Of a DNA stretch of 64,000 nt, positions 16,924 through 25,088 are shown one piece after another; the stretch's first letter is position 1, and every line of letters begins with the position of its first letter. The DNA comes from Fimbriimonas planktonicus (GTDB lineage Bacteria > Armatimonadota > Fimbriimonadia > Fimbriimonadales > Fimbriimonadaceae). Below the pieces are notes generated by a model. It ran no database searches and was not told the DNA's origin. It saw only the letters and a list, made by a program, of their open reading frames with translations. The stretch spans positions 1,178,001 to 1,242,000 of the forward strand of contig OZ248539.1 of NCBI GenBank assembly GCA_965234685.1, written 5' to 3'. The translations under genes and the position numbers were made by a program.

Positions 16924-17488
16924 CCGCACCGTCGACCGAGTTTAGCTTCCCGGTTCGGACATCGTAGATGAAGCCCCGAATCGGGATTGACTTCGGCACG
17001 AGAGGGTGGTTCGCAATGCGCGCCACGTCTTCTCGAACGCTGTCCTCTTGATTCTTGATCGTCAGGAAGTTGATATACGCGCCCTCGCTCGATCCTGGAC
17101 CCGTTCCAACATCTTTGAACCCTTCCTCCGTAAGTGCGGCCGTCTCAAGGCTGCTCGACAGCAAGTCGGCCATGAGCTCGCTGGTGAAGAACTCCATGCC
17201 ACAGTTTGTGTGGTGAATCACGAAGAACTCTTTTGTTCCGAGCAACTTGTAGGAAATCACAAGAGATCGAATCGCGTCATCGCTCGCTCGTCCGCCGGCG
17301 TTTCGGATGACATGGGCATCGCCTTCTGCAAGACCGGCGTACTTCGCGGGGTCTAGTCGCGCATCCATGCAAGTCAGAATCGCAAATCCGCGCGCGGGTG
17401 GCAAGGCAAGCGAGCCCTTGTCACCAAAACTGTCGACGTACTGGGCATTTGCTTCAAGAATTTCTGGAAGGACCGAGGTTTGGCTCAT
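16913..17488 (-). CDS. Beta-class carbonic anhydrase
   Basis: 191 residues. Zinc ligands are visible: C40 in CMDAR (with the D42/R44 dyad), and H93 and C96 in HHTNCGM; VIRNAGG lies between. It interconverts CO2 and bicarbonate, probably in the cytosol (no signal peptide). Bicarbonate could feed acetyl-CoA carboxylase, whose subunits are elsewhere in the window. It stands alone between two plus-strand genes. Confidence 0.92.
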   Translation of the reverse strand: MSQTSVLPEILEANAQYVDSFGDKGSLALPPARGFAILTCMDARLDPAKYAGLAEGDAHVIRNAGGRASDDAIRSLVISYKLLGTKEFFVIHHTNCGMEFFTSELMADLLSSSLETAALTEEGFKDVGTGPGSSEGAYINFLTIKNQEDSVREDVARIANHPLVPKSIPIRGFIYDVRTGKLNSVDGAVRE

Positions 17489-17637
17489 GACAATGTTCTA
17501 CGCCGGTCCAGTCCTGCTCAAGGACCCTACCAACGATCTAGCTAGAAAGGGACATCAAAATACTTCGAATCTTAGGCCGAGCCTGAATCTAAGTCTTTTC
17601 GAAGGAAAAACTCACAACTCTTTGGCATCGTGAATCC

Positions 17638-19521
17638 ATGCGAAGTTTTGAATCCGAAGTGGACGATTCGACCAAGGGGCTCTGGTTCGTTGCAACTTTT
17701 GCCGCAACCGTCGTAGTCATTGCCTCTCGTGCCTCGGTCAGTTTTGCTTCCGAGTTTCCAAACGGAATGGACGCCGCGCACTACGCAAACCAAGTGCGAT
17801 CCATCTTAGAGACGGGCAACCTTCTCAAACCCGATTTGCCGGTGGCTTACTATCTGTTTGCACTGATCGCCCTGGTGCTGCGAGCGTTTGGAATGGACGT
17901 CAGCGCGGCTTCCCTTCTCGCGACGCGTATAGGGGATTGCGTGATCCCCGCTCTGGCTACGGTCCCAATCATGCTTCTCGGTAGGCAGACCTCTTATGGG
18001 CGTACTCGAGGAATCGTTCCAAGTGTCGCTTGCGCGTTTGCCGGCCTAATGACCGTAGGGATGCTCCGGATGATCAGTGACTTCGAGAAACAGAGTGTCG
18101 CGATTCTATGGCTGGCCCTAGCGATCCATCTCGCCTACATCTTCTTCAACCGCCCCTCTTGGATTGCTGGACTTTCTGTTGCCGGAGCAGTCGCGGCAGC
18201 GGCCCTTACCCATATTGGAACCGGAGCAGCTACGGCGTTGATTTGTGGGTTAATTTGGCTAGCTTCCCTGGCATTTTCTGAGATGTCGAACAAGGGTAAG
18301 TCCATCTCGGTAGCCGCGGTGGCCCTCATCGCTGCTTTGAGCGTCTCGGCAATGAATCTTGTTGCTCCGCACAAGGTGAAGTTCGTCCAGACCGGTTTGA
18401 CTCGGGTTTTTGAGCAACCGGCAATGAGCACGATCTTTTCTGGACAACAGAATCGTCCTGGTCCGGGCGGACAAATGGGTCGACCGGGACAAGGTGGCCC
18501 ATTTCCCGGCGGGATCCCCGGTAGCGAGGTTCCGGGCGAAGGCCAACCTCCAAGTGGCGGATTTGAACCGATGGGCTGGGACGGATCCAAAGAAAACTTG
18601 GGCACTCTCGTGCGCCAGCCGGGCCAACCTGGACAGGGACCTCCCGGCGGCCCCATGGGTGGACCTCCGGGGGGACCGCCGCCAAACATGGGGCAAGGCA
18701 TGGGCGGTCCACCACCCATGTTTGATCAGCAAGCTGGTCCTCAGGGCAGCATGCCGCCGAACTTTGGTGGCCCTGATGACAATGGGCAAGGCGGTCCTGA
18801 AATGGGCGGACCAGGCATCGGGGGGCATGGAATGGGCGGACCACGGGGCGGTGGTCCACCACCGGGTGGACCGAATGACAACTCGCTTGCTCTGCTGTTA
18901 ACCGCCTACGGAATGAGCATTGCGGCGCTGATCGTTTTGGGCGTTCGATGGAGAGATGCAAACGGCGCGGAACGAACAATCATCATCGGCGCGGCACTCG
19001 GAGGGCTGGCTCTTGCTTGCCCGTTGTTAGGCATTGAGTACTTTACGCGGCTCATTCTGATTGCGAGCGTTCCTGGAGCGGTCGCCGCTTCTGCTGCTTT
19101 CGCACTTCTCGCTAGAACCTCAAACTGGGCCTACTTGGCTGGGCTCCCCATGGCCGCAAGCTTAGCGCTGATGTTTTCCGGCATTGGCAAAACCGGAATG
19201 CCACCTCGGATGACTCGGCAAAAAGCGACTGAGCTCACCAGCCTAAAGGCAAAGTTGCCGAAGGAGGGCACAACGCTACTGGTTGCTCGGCACGGACTCG
19301 AGTATTGGGGCACGTACTTCCTCGGCGTGAAGAGCACAAAGTCGCTGCCCGCAGACGCCTTCTCTGCTTACGCAAACGTTATTCGGCTTGAAGAGACAGG
19401 TGGGTTTGGTGGGCCCGGGGGTGGTGGGCCGACAGTTCAAACTGAGGTCCGCACAGAAGATGCCAAGGTGCTGGGAAATTCAGCGAGCTACAAGCTCGTC
19501 TTGCTCAAACCCTCCAAGTAA
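17638..19521 (+). CDS. Polytopic membrane protein with Gly/Pro-rich insertion (glycosyltransferase-like)
   Basis: 627 residues. Residues 1-265 hold about six hydrophobic segments with an early loop (GMDAAHYANQVRSI) reminiscent of PMT/GT39-like integral membrane glycosyltransferases. Residues about 269-417 are low complexity, built of GGP, GQG, GMGGP and PPGG units, with no hydrophobic segment. Hydrophobic segments resume at 418-525, followed by a soluble tail with another short glycine-rich patch near 590. The insertion sits between membrane segments and would form a large loop. The function is unproven; the glycosyltransferase idea is weak. It lies on the plus strand between tuf and the carbonic anhydrase gene. 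Confidence 0.65.
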   Translation: MRSFESEVDDSTKGLWFVATFAATVVVIASRASVSFASEFPNGMDAAHYANQVRSILETGNLLKPDLPVAYYLFALIALVLRAFGMDVSAASLLATRIGDCVIPALATVPIMLLGRQTSYGRTRGIVPSVACAFAGLMTVGMLRMISDFEKQSVAILWLALAIHLAYIFFNRPSWIAGLSVAGAVAAAALTHIGTGAATALICGLIWLASLAFSEMSNKGKSISVAAVALIAALSVSAMNLVAPHKVKFVQTGLTRVFEQPAMSTIFSGQQNRPGPGGQMGRPGQGGPFPGGIPGSEVPGEGQPPSGGFEPMGWDGSKENLGTLVRQPGQPGQGPPGGPMGGPPGGPPPNMGQGMGGPPPMFDQQAGPQGSMPPNFGGPDDNGQGGPEMGGPGIGGHGMGGPRGGGPPPGGPNDNSLALLLTAYGMSIAALIVLGVRWRDANGAERTIIIGAALGGLALACPLLGIEYFTRLILIASVPGAVAASAAFALLARTSNWAYLAGLPMAASLALMFSGIGKTGMPPRMTRQKATELTSLKAKLPKEGTTLLVARHGLEYWGTYFLGVKSTKSLPADAFSAYANVIRLEETGGFGGPGGGGPTVQTEVRTEDAKVLGNSASYKLVLLKPSK

Positions 19522-19525
19522 AACA

Positions 19526-19557
19526 GTTCGGGCCACCCATTGCTGGGTGGCCCGAAC
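19526..19557. terminator. Bidirectional terminator between the membrane protein gene and tuf
   Basis: A 14-bp perfect stem (GTTCGGGCCACCCA arm) with a 4-base loop lies between two convergent genes, 4 bases after one stop and 27 bases after the other. Tails are CTTTAG (plus) and TGTTTTAC (minus), so it may serve both. Confidence 0.8.
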
Positions 19558-19584
19558 CTTTAGATCACGGCAGGAGCCGCTTTC

Positions 19585-20817
19585 TTATTCGATGATCTCG
19601 GTGATCGCGCCGGCGCCGACGGTTCGGCCACCTTCACGAATCGAGAACTTCGATCCCTGCTCGACGGCAACTGGCTTGCCTTCGATCAGTTCGATGCTCA
19701 TGGTGACGTTGTCACCAGGCATGCACATTTCCGCAACGACTCCGCCCTGGCCCTGAATTTCTTCGATGGTTCCAGTAACGTCCGTGGTTCGGAAGAAGAA
19801 CTGCGGTCGGTAACCCTTAACGAACGGGGTGTGTCGGCCGCCTTCTTCCTTCGACAGAACGTAAACCTCTGCTTTGAACTTTCGGTGAGGCTTGATCGTG
19901 CCGACCTTGGCGATAACCATGCCGCGCTCGATCATCGTTCGGTCAACGCCTCGAAGAAGCAAGCCGACGTTGTCGCCAGCTTCGCAGTAGTCGAGGGTCT
20001 TTCGGAACATTTCAACGCCCGTGCAGATCGTCTTTCGTGGAGCTTCGGAGAGACCAACGATCTCAACTTCTTCCATCGACTTCAGCTGACCGCGCTCAAC
20101 TCGGCCCGTAGCAACGGTGCCTCGTCCGGTGATCGTGAAGACGTCTTCGACAGCCATCAAGAATGGCTTGTCCTTGTCTCGCTCTGGAGTTGGGATGTAG
20201 GCATCGACTGCATCCATGAGGTCGGTGATCGCCTTGACGTACTTGTCGTCGTAAGCAACCGTTCCGGCTTCAACCTGGTCGAGGGCCTTTCGAGCCGAGC
20301 CGCGGATGACTGGCGTGTTGTCGCCATCAAAGCCGTACTTGCTCAGGAGTTCTCGAACTTCCATTTCTACGAGATCCAGCAATTCATCGTCGTCGACGGC
20401 ATCAATCTTGTTGATGAAGACAACGATGTGTGGAACACCGACCTGTCGAGCCAAAAGGATGTGCTCTCGGGTCTGCTGCATTGGGCCGTCCGTACCAGCC
20501 ACGACCAAAATAGCGCCGTCCATCTGGGCAGCACCGGTGATCATGTTCTTGATAAAGTCAGCGTGTCCAGGACAGTCGACGTGCGCGTAGTGTCGCGTAT
20601 CCGTCTCGTATTCCTGGTGCGAAATGTTGATCGTGATTCCACGGGCCTTTTCTTCTGGCGCCGAGTCGATTTCATCGTACTTTCGGGCCTGGGCGAGTCC
20701 CTTCGTTTGAAGGACTCCCGTGATCGCTGCGGTTAGGGTCGTCTTACCGTGGTCAACGTGGCCAATGGTGCCAATGTTGACGTGAGGTTTGGTTCTTTCG
20801 AATTTTGCTCGTGCCAT
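19585..20817 (-). CDS. tuf: Translation elongation factor EF-Tu
   Basis: 410 residues. It has GHVDHGKTTLTAAI (P-loop), DCPGHADFIKNM (switch II) and FINKID (base recognition), and ends GRTVGAGAITEIIE. It delivers aminoacyl-tRNA to the ribosome. It is monocistronic here: it has its own leader with a promoter candidate and hairpins, and a terminator behind it. Only one tuf is seen in the window. No strong Shine-Dalgarno sequence precedes its ATG, unusual for such a highly expressed gene. Confidence 0.98.
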   Translation of the reverse strand: MARAKFERTKPHVNIGTIGHVDHGKTTLTAAITGVLQTKGLAQARKYDEIDSAPEEKARGITINISHQEYETDTRHYAHVDCPGHADFIKNMITGAAQMDGAILVVAGTDGPMQQTREHILLARQVGVPHIVVFINKIDAVDDDELLDLVEMEVRELLSKYGFDGDNTPVIRGSARKALDQVEAGTVAYDDKYVKAITDLMDAVDAYIPTPERDKDKPFLMAVEDVFTITGRGTVATGRVERGQLKSMEEVEIVGLSEAPRKTICTGVEMFRKTLDYCEAGDNVGLLLRGVDRTMIERGMVIAKVGTIKPHRKFKAEVYVLSKEEGGRHTPFVKGYRPQFFFRTTDVTGTIEEIQGQGGVVAEMCMPGDNVTMSIELIEGKPVAVEQGSKFSIREGGRTVGAGAITEIIE

Positions 20818-20834
20818 GTCTTAATTCTTTGTTG

Positions 20835-20870
20835 TCCCAATGTGGGATGGAGGGGGGCGACCCGTCGCCC
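20835..20870 (-). promoter_or_regulatory. Two hairpins in the tuf leader
   Basis: GGGCGA/TCGCCC (20855-20870, loop of four) and TCCCA/TGGGA (20835-20847, loop of three) lie in tandem, the second ending 17 bases before the tuf start. They are too short and lack T-tracts to be terminators; leader structure affecting initiation or mRNA stability is possible. Confidence 0.35.
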
Positions 20871-20916
20871 AACTTCGGTCTCTACCTTCCCACAGGAGGG
20901 GTCTAGACAATCGTGC

Positions 20917-20945
20917 AGTTTACCCTTCGAATCTTCTGACTGCAA
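20917..20945 (-). promoter_or_regulatory. Candidate tuf promoter
   Basis: On the minus strand TTGCAG (20940-20945) and TAAACT (20917-20922) are separated by exactly 17 bases, giving an expected start point about 95 bases before tuf. Match to consensus is partial (3/6 and 4/6). Confidence 0.35.
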
Positions 20946-21022
20946 CCGATTCTGTCCTCATCTTTCTAAGGAATCGGCGATTGGTAGCTTTCAATCGTTC
21001 ACCGGACGGCTCTGGTTCCAAT

Positions 21023-21463
21023 CTAAGTCGCGCGCGGCCTCAGAATGAACGCCACCAACCCGAGCGCGATATTCACCGTTCCAACGCAGAAGAATGTCCA
21101 ACTTGGCACCGTCGTGTTGGAAGAACAGCAGTAAACGTAGAGCGGTGAGGCAACCAGACAGGCCCCGGCAACGGAGTAAGCGAATCGCTTCCCTTTGATG
21201 AGAGGCCTGATTAAGACGATCACGAGAATAGCGATGAACGGCACGCCGAAACCCGCAACCATCTGTTTAGCAGCGATGTCACCATCACTCGGATCCATCA
21301 AGCTGATGTATCTCCGTATCGGATGCCCAAGGGCAAAGAGGCTGAGCACGATGGTTGCTAAGCTCACCGCTACAAAGAGTCCGGCGAAACCAACCATCGA
21401 TGATTTCGGCCCGATGACTGGCGGCGGTTGAGAAGGATCGTGCTTTGTAATTTTCAGTGCCAT
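21023..21463 (-). CDS. Small membrane protein, tandem paralogue 3
   Basis: 146 residues, unrecognised. A polar N-terminus (ALKITKHDPSQPPPVIGPKS) is followed by four likely transmembrane segments. The first 20 or so residues are nearly identical to those of the next gene upstream, including a 38-base identical DNA block (21405-21442 and 21863-21900), so the two arose by tandem duplication. It lies between fusA and tuf with two relatives in the same direction. The function is unknown. Confidence 0.65.
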   Translation of the reverse strand: MALKITKHDPSQPPPVIGPKSSMVGFAGLFVAVSLATIVLSLFALGHPIRRYISLMDPSDGDIAAKQMVAGFGVPFIAILVIVLIRPLIKGKRFAYSVAGACLVASPLYVYCCSSNTTVPSWTFFCVGTVNIALGLVAFILRPRAT

Positions 21464-21489
21464 ATCAAGTGATTAGGTCTGAAGCTCGA

Positions 21490-21921
21490 CTAGGTGAGTT
21501 TCGGAGGACTGACAACGAGCGCGCCGACGGCCAGAGCCAAGTTCAGCGCCCCGATCACGTAGAAGATCCCCGCTGGGAGCGTCGTAGCCAGCCCACCCAA
21601 AAGGAGAAAGAGCGGAGATGCAAGCAACGATAGAAATGCGAGGTCATAAGCCCACCGTTTGCCGTAATAGAGCGGCACGGACAGCATGCCGATGAGCACC
21701 TTAATCACCAAGGCGCAAAGCACGACGAACAAAAGCCAACCAACGACTCCGAGGCCGCCCGACTTCATTTCTGCGGTTTGGAAGAACATCGTGGACAGAA
21801 CCGCAATATCTGTGACTAGGCACATCAGAACGTAAATGACCGCGAAAACCACATTGGACGACTTCGGCCCGATGACTGGCGGCGGTTGAGAAGGATCGTG
21901 TTTTGAAATTTTCAGCGCCAT
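21490..21921 (-). CDS. Small membrane protein, tandem paralogue 2
   Basis: 143 residues with four predicted transmembrane segments after the conserved N-terminus ALKISKHDPSQPPPVIGPKS. It has the same length class and topology as its neighbours at 21023 and 21962, but the membrane parts have diverged strongly, so conservation sits in the cytosolic-looking N-terminal peptide. It is followed 26 bases later by paralogue 3. No enzymatic residues were recognised. Confidence 0.65.
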   Translation of the reverse strand: MALKISKHDPSQPPPVIGPKSSNVVFAVIYVLMCLVTDIAVLSTMFFQTAEMKSGGLGVVGWLLFVVLCALVIKVLIGMLSVPLYYGKRWAYDLAFLSLLASPLFLLLGGLATTLPAGIFYVIGALNLALAVGALVVSPPKLT

Positions 21922-21961
21922 TCAATTCACCTTGGAAACCCAGCGAAAAAGAGTGTTCCGA

Positions 21962-22417
21962 TCACCATCGTCCGTGAATCCCACGGTATAGGCCCAAAAA
22001 GCCAAGGACAAGTACGCCGATCGCCAATGCCATAGCAATGTAACTAGTTAAAGCATAAGCTCCTAGTGGTGATGCCACAAGCCCGAAACACGCCACGCTA
22101 GCCAAGGTGAAACCAGAACTCTCTCCGCGCAGCATTAGCGGCGTTAGCTTGATTGCGCAGAAAAGCCCGACGATGAAGACGATCATTAGGAGTCCAGAAA
22201 TGATCGGAATCATGAGCGCCCCCATGCCCGCGTTCTGCGTAACGGCTGGACTCAAAATCCAAATTGCAGCCCCAAAAGAACCTAAAGCCAAAAGACCGGC
22301 CATGAGACCAAACACTGTAGCAAACACCGTGTCACCCATTACCACCGCAGGCTGGGTCGGAACCTGATGCGGTGGTTTAGGGGAGCCATTTGGTGGACGA
22401 TTTATGATCATCGGCAT
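21962..22417 (-). CDS. Small membrane protein, more distant paralogue 1
   Basis: 151 residues. The Pro/Asn-rich N-terminus (NRPPNGSPKPPHQVPTQP) precedes four hydrophobic segments. It shares topology, size and a proline-rich lead with the two downstream genes but lacks their identical peptide, so the relationship is inferred. It follows the fusA terminator and probably heads a three-gene unit upstream of tuf. Confidence 0.6.
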   Translation of the reverse strand: MPMIINRPPNGSPKPPHQVPTQPAVVMGDTVFATVFGLMAGLLALGSFGAAIWILSPAVTQNAGMGALMIPIISGLLMIVFIVGLFCAIKLTPLMLRGESSGFTLASVACFGLVASPLGAYALTSYIAMALAIGVLVLGFLGLYRGIHGRW

Positions 22418-22496
22418 GCTTGTTAGAGGATGCCTCCATAGAGCAAGTTTCCCGCATAAGGTCCCAAAAACCTCAGACCATCACCACTCATCAGGC

Positions 22497-22531
22497 AAAA
22501 AAAAAGCTCCTGCCACTTCTGGCAGGAGCTT
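22497..22531 (-). terminator. Strong terminator after fusA
   Basis: A 12-bp perfect stem (AAGCTCCTGCCA arm) with a CTTC loop lies 16 bases after the fusA stop and is followed by seven T on the minus strand. Confidence 0.93.
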
Positions 22532-22547
22532 TTCGCAACGACTCGGC

Positions 22548-24698
22548 TTAGCGCGAGCTCTTCGCCGTGATTTCCGCGGCGATGTTGTTTGGCACTTCTT
22601 CGTAGTGGCTCGGAGTCACGTTTGGAGCGGCTCGGCCCTGGGTGAGCGATCGGAGCGTCGTAACGTAGCCGAACATTTCTGAAAGTGGAACGTGGGCGTT
22701 GATGACCACGACTCCGCCCGGAGCCGAGTCTTGACCCTGCAACTGGCCGCGTCGGCTGCTGATGTCTCCAACAACGTCTCCAACGTAGTCGTTCGGCGTC
22801 GTGACTTCGACGTGCATGATCGGTTCCTTAAGAACCGGGTTTGCCTTCTTCATGGCTTCCTTGAACGCCAAGAGACCTGCCTGCTTAAAGGCGTTTTCGT
22901 TCGAGTCAACGTCGTGGTAAGAACCGTCGGTCAGCGAGACCTTAACGTCCACAACCGGATATCCGGCGAGAACGCCCGCGATCAGACCCTCTCGAATGCC
23001 CTTTTCGCAAGCCGGGATGTATTCCTTTGGAATCGAACCACCCACGACCTTGTTCTCGAAGACGAATCCTTTACCGACTTCCAATGGCTCCATTTCGATG
23101 GTGCAAACACCGTACTGACCGGAACCACCCGTCTGTCGGACGAATCGGCCTTCTGCCTTCGCCTTGGCACGGACCGTTTCTCGGTACGCAACCTGTGGCT
23201 TTCCTTGGTTCGCCTGAACGCCGAACTCTCGGTTCAGTCGGTCAACGATGATTTCAAGGTGAAGCTCACCCATTCCGGAGATGATCGTCTGGCCGCTTTC
23301 GGGGTCAGTGAACACTCGGAAGGTTGGGTCTTCCTGCGCAAGTCGAACAAGCGCCGTACCAAGCTTTTCCTGGTCGGATCGAGACTTCGGCTCGATCGCG
23401 ATCTGGATAACTGGCTCTGGGAACTTGATGCTTTCCAGCGCGATCTGGTGATCTTCGTCGCAAACCGTGTGACCCGTGTTAACGTCAGCAAGACCAATAA
23501 CACCCACGATGTCACCGGCGAATACTTCATCGATGTCCTGTCGCTGGTTCGAGTGCATTTCCAAAATTCGGCCGATTCGCTCGGTTCGAGTTCGGAAGTC
23601 GTTCGAAACCGGGTCTCGGAACGTGACGCTGACCGAAGATCCCTTCTTCAAGGTTCCGCTGTATACACGCAGGTAGGTCAATCGGCCAACGAACTTGTCG
23701 CTCTGAATCTTGAACGCAAGTGCGCTGAACGGAGCCTTATCATCTGGCGCTCGGGTCAGTTCTTCTTCCGTGTCAGGGTCAACGCCCTTAACTTCGCCGA
23801 CGTCGAGCGGCGATGGTAGGTAGTCGATGACCGAGTCGATCATCGCCTGGACTCCCTTGTTCTTGAACGACGAACCGCTGATCATCGGAACGATCTTGTT
23901 GGCCAAGCATCCCTTTCGAAGCGCGTCGCGGATGTCCTGCTCGCTGATCTCTTCACCGTCAAGGAATCGAACCATGATTTCTTCGTCATAGTCCGCAATC
24001 GCCTCGAGCATCTTTTCTCGGTAAGAAGCAGCGATTTCTCGCATGTTCTCCGGAATCTCAGCTCGGCGGAAGCTCTTGCCCTTATCGTCGTCCGTGTCGT
24101 ACACGGCGGCGGTCATGGTGATGAGGTCAACGTAACCGAGGTACTCGCTTTCCTGACCAATTGGAATCTGGATCGGGGCCGCGTTGGCGCCGAGTCGATC
24201 CTTTGCTCGCTCAAGAACCGAGTAGAAGTCGGCTCCGATTCGGTCCATCTTGTTGACGTAAATGATTCGCGGAACCATGTACTTGTTCATCTGTCGCCAG
24301 ACCGTTTCGGTCTGGGGCTGAACGCCACCGACCGCACAGAGAACGCAGACGGCACCGTCGAGCACTCGAAGCGAACGCTCAACTTCAACCGTGAAGTCAA
24401 CGTGGCCAGGCGTGTCAATGATGTTGATCTTGTACTGATCCGACGTGTTCTTACCGTCGGTATCGTCAAATCGGCTGACGCGCCAGAAGCACGAGGTCGC
24501 AGCCGAGGTGATCGTGATTCCTCGCTCCTGCTCCTGTTCCATCCAGTCCATCGTCGCTGCTCCGTCGTGAACCTCTCCGATCTTGTGACTCTTACCGGTG
24601 TAATAGAGGATGCGCTCGGTGGTGGTTGTCTTGCCGGCGTCAATGTGCGCAGCAATACCGATGTTCCGAACGAAGTTTAGAGCGTGACTACGGGGCAT
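22548..24698 (-). CDS. fusA: Translation elongation factor EF-G
   Basis: 716 residues from the ATG at 24698 with GAGAAG upstream; a GTG ten codons earlier is in frame but less likely. It has AHIDAGKTTTTERILYYTG (P-loop), DTPGHVDFTVEVERSL (switch II) and YVNKMDRIGADF, and domain IV contains GGSGQYG. It catalyses ribosomal translocation. Unlike in most bacteria it does not directly follow rpsG: a plus-strand gene and 380 bases of spacer intervene, so it must have its own promoter. Confidence 0.97.
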   Translation of the reverse strand: MPRSHALNFVRNIGIAAHIDAGKTTTTERILYYTGKSHKIGEVHDGAATMDWMEQEQERGITITSAATSCFWRVSRFDDTDGKNTSDQYKINIIDTPGHVDFTVEVERSLRVLDGAVCVLCAVGGVQPQTETVWRQMNKYMVPRIIYVNKMDRIGADFYSVLERAKDRLGANAAPIQIPIGQESEYLGYVDLITMTAAVYDTDDDKGKSFRRAEIPENMREIAASYREKMLEAIADYDEEIMVRFLDGEEISEQDIRDALRKGCLANKIVPMISGSSFKNKGVQAMIDSVIDYLPSPLDVGEVKGVDPDTEEELTRAPDDKAPFSALAFKIQSDKFVGRLTYLRVYSGTLKKGSSVSVTFRDPVSNDFRTRTERIGRILEMHSNQRQDIDEVFAGDIVGVIGLADVNTGHTVCDEDHQIALESIKFPEPVIQIAIEPKSRSDQEKLGTALVRLAQEDPTFRVFTDPESGQTIISGMGELHLEIIVDRLNREFGVQANQGKPQVAYRETVRAKAKAEGRFVRQTGGSGQYGVCTIEMEPLEVGKGFVFENKVVGGSIPKEYIPACEKGIREGLIAGVLAGYPVVDVKVSLTDGSYHDVDSNENAFKQAGLLAFKEAMKKANPVLKEPIMHVEVTTPNDYVGDVVGDISSRRGQLQGQDSAPGGVVVINAHVPLSEMFGYVTTLRSLTQGRAAPNVTPSHYEEVPNNIAAEITAKSSR

Positions 24699-25049
24699 GG
24701 GAATATCTTCTCGTTGATTTTTGAACACCGATCCGCTCTGTCAGTCGACATTGCACTCGGGTCCAACCTAAGAGTATGAACGTTGAGAGGCCGGAAACGC
24801 AAGAAATCGGGCCCCGCGCTTGGGACCTGCCCTGCATCTCCTCCGTATTTTCTCGTCATCCCGGCCTTCTTCCCGCCCATCACCGTAGAATCCGCAGCGG
24901 TTGATTGCGCGAGTGAAGACGAGCAGTCCTGCCCATTAACGTTCACCTGTCTCTCATCGATGGGCCTGCCCCGACCGAGGGTGCTCTACATTTCATGCAT
25001 TCAGGTCCCGTTTTTGTGTAATGCAAGTAGCCCTAATAGAGGAAGCTTC
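24699..25049. other. Divergent spacer between fusA and the DUF7948 protein gene
   Basis: About 350 bases with no supported gene. It must contain promoters in both directions. One short minus-strand open frame crosses it (24677-24946), but it runs into the fusA start, has no recognisable composition, and I do not accept it. No tRNA or other structured RNA was recognised. Confidence 0.5.
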
Positions 25050-25088
25050 ATGCAATCTGAAACCGTACTATATACAGGATGCTTCTAG
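25050..25088 (+). CDS. Possible 12-codon leader peptide
   Basis: ATG at 25050 has an excellent Shine-Dalgarno sequence (GAGGAAG, 4-5 bases upstream) and encodes MQSETVLYTGCF before a TAG at 25086. It overlaps the start of the next gene (ATG at 25079) in another frame, while that gene has only AGG immediately before its start. Translational coupling through this short frame is possible; it could also be chance. Confidence 0.3.
   Translation: MQSETVLYTGCF

Noticed and set aside
18135..18979. Long minus-strand frames over the Gly/Pro-rich region
   Set aside because: GC-rich repetitive DNA leaves all frames open; the plus frame has membrane segments on both sides.
24677..24946. Minus-strand frame upstream of fusA
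   Set aside because: It runs into the fusA start in another frame, resembles nothing, and has no convincing start site.
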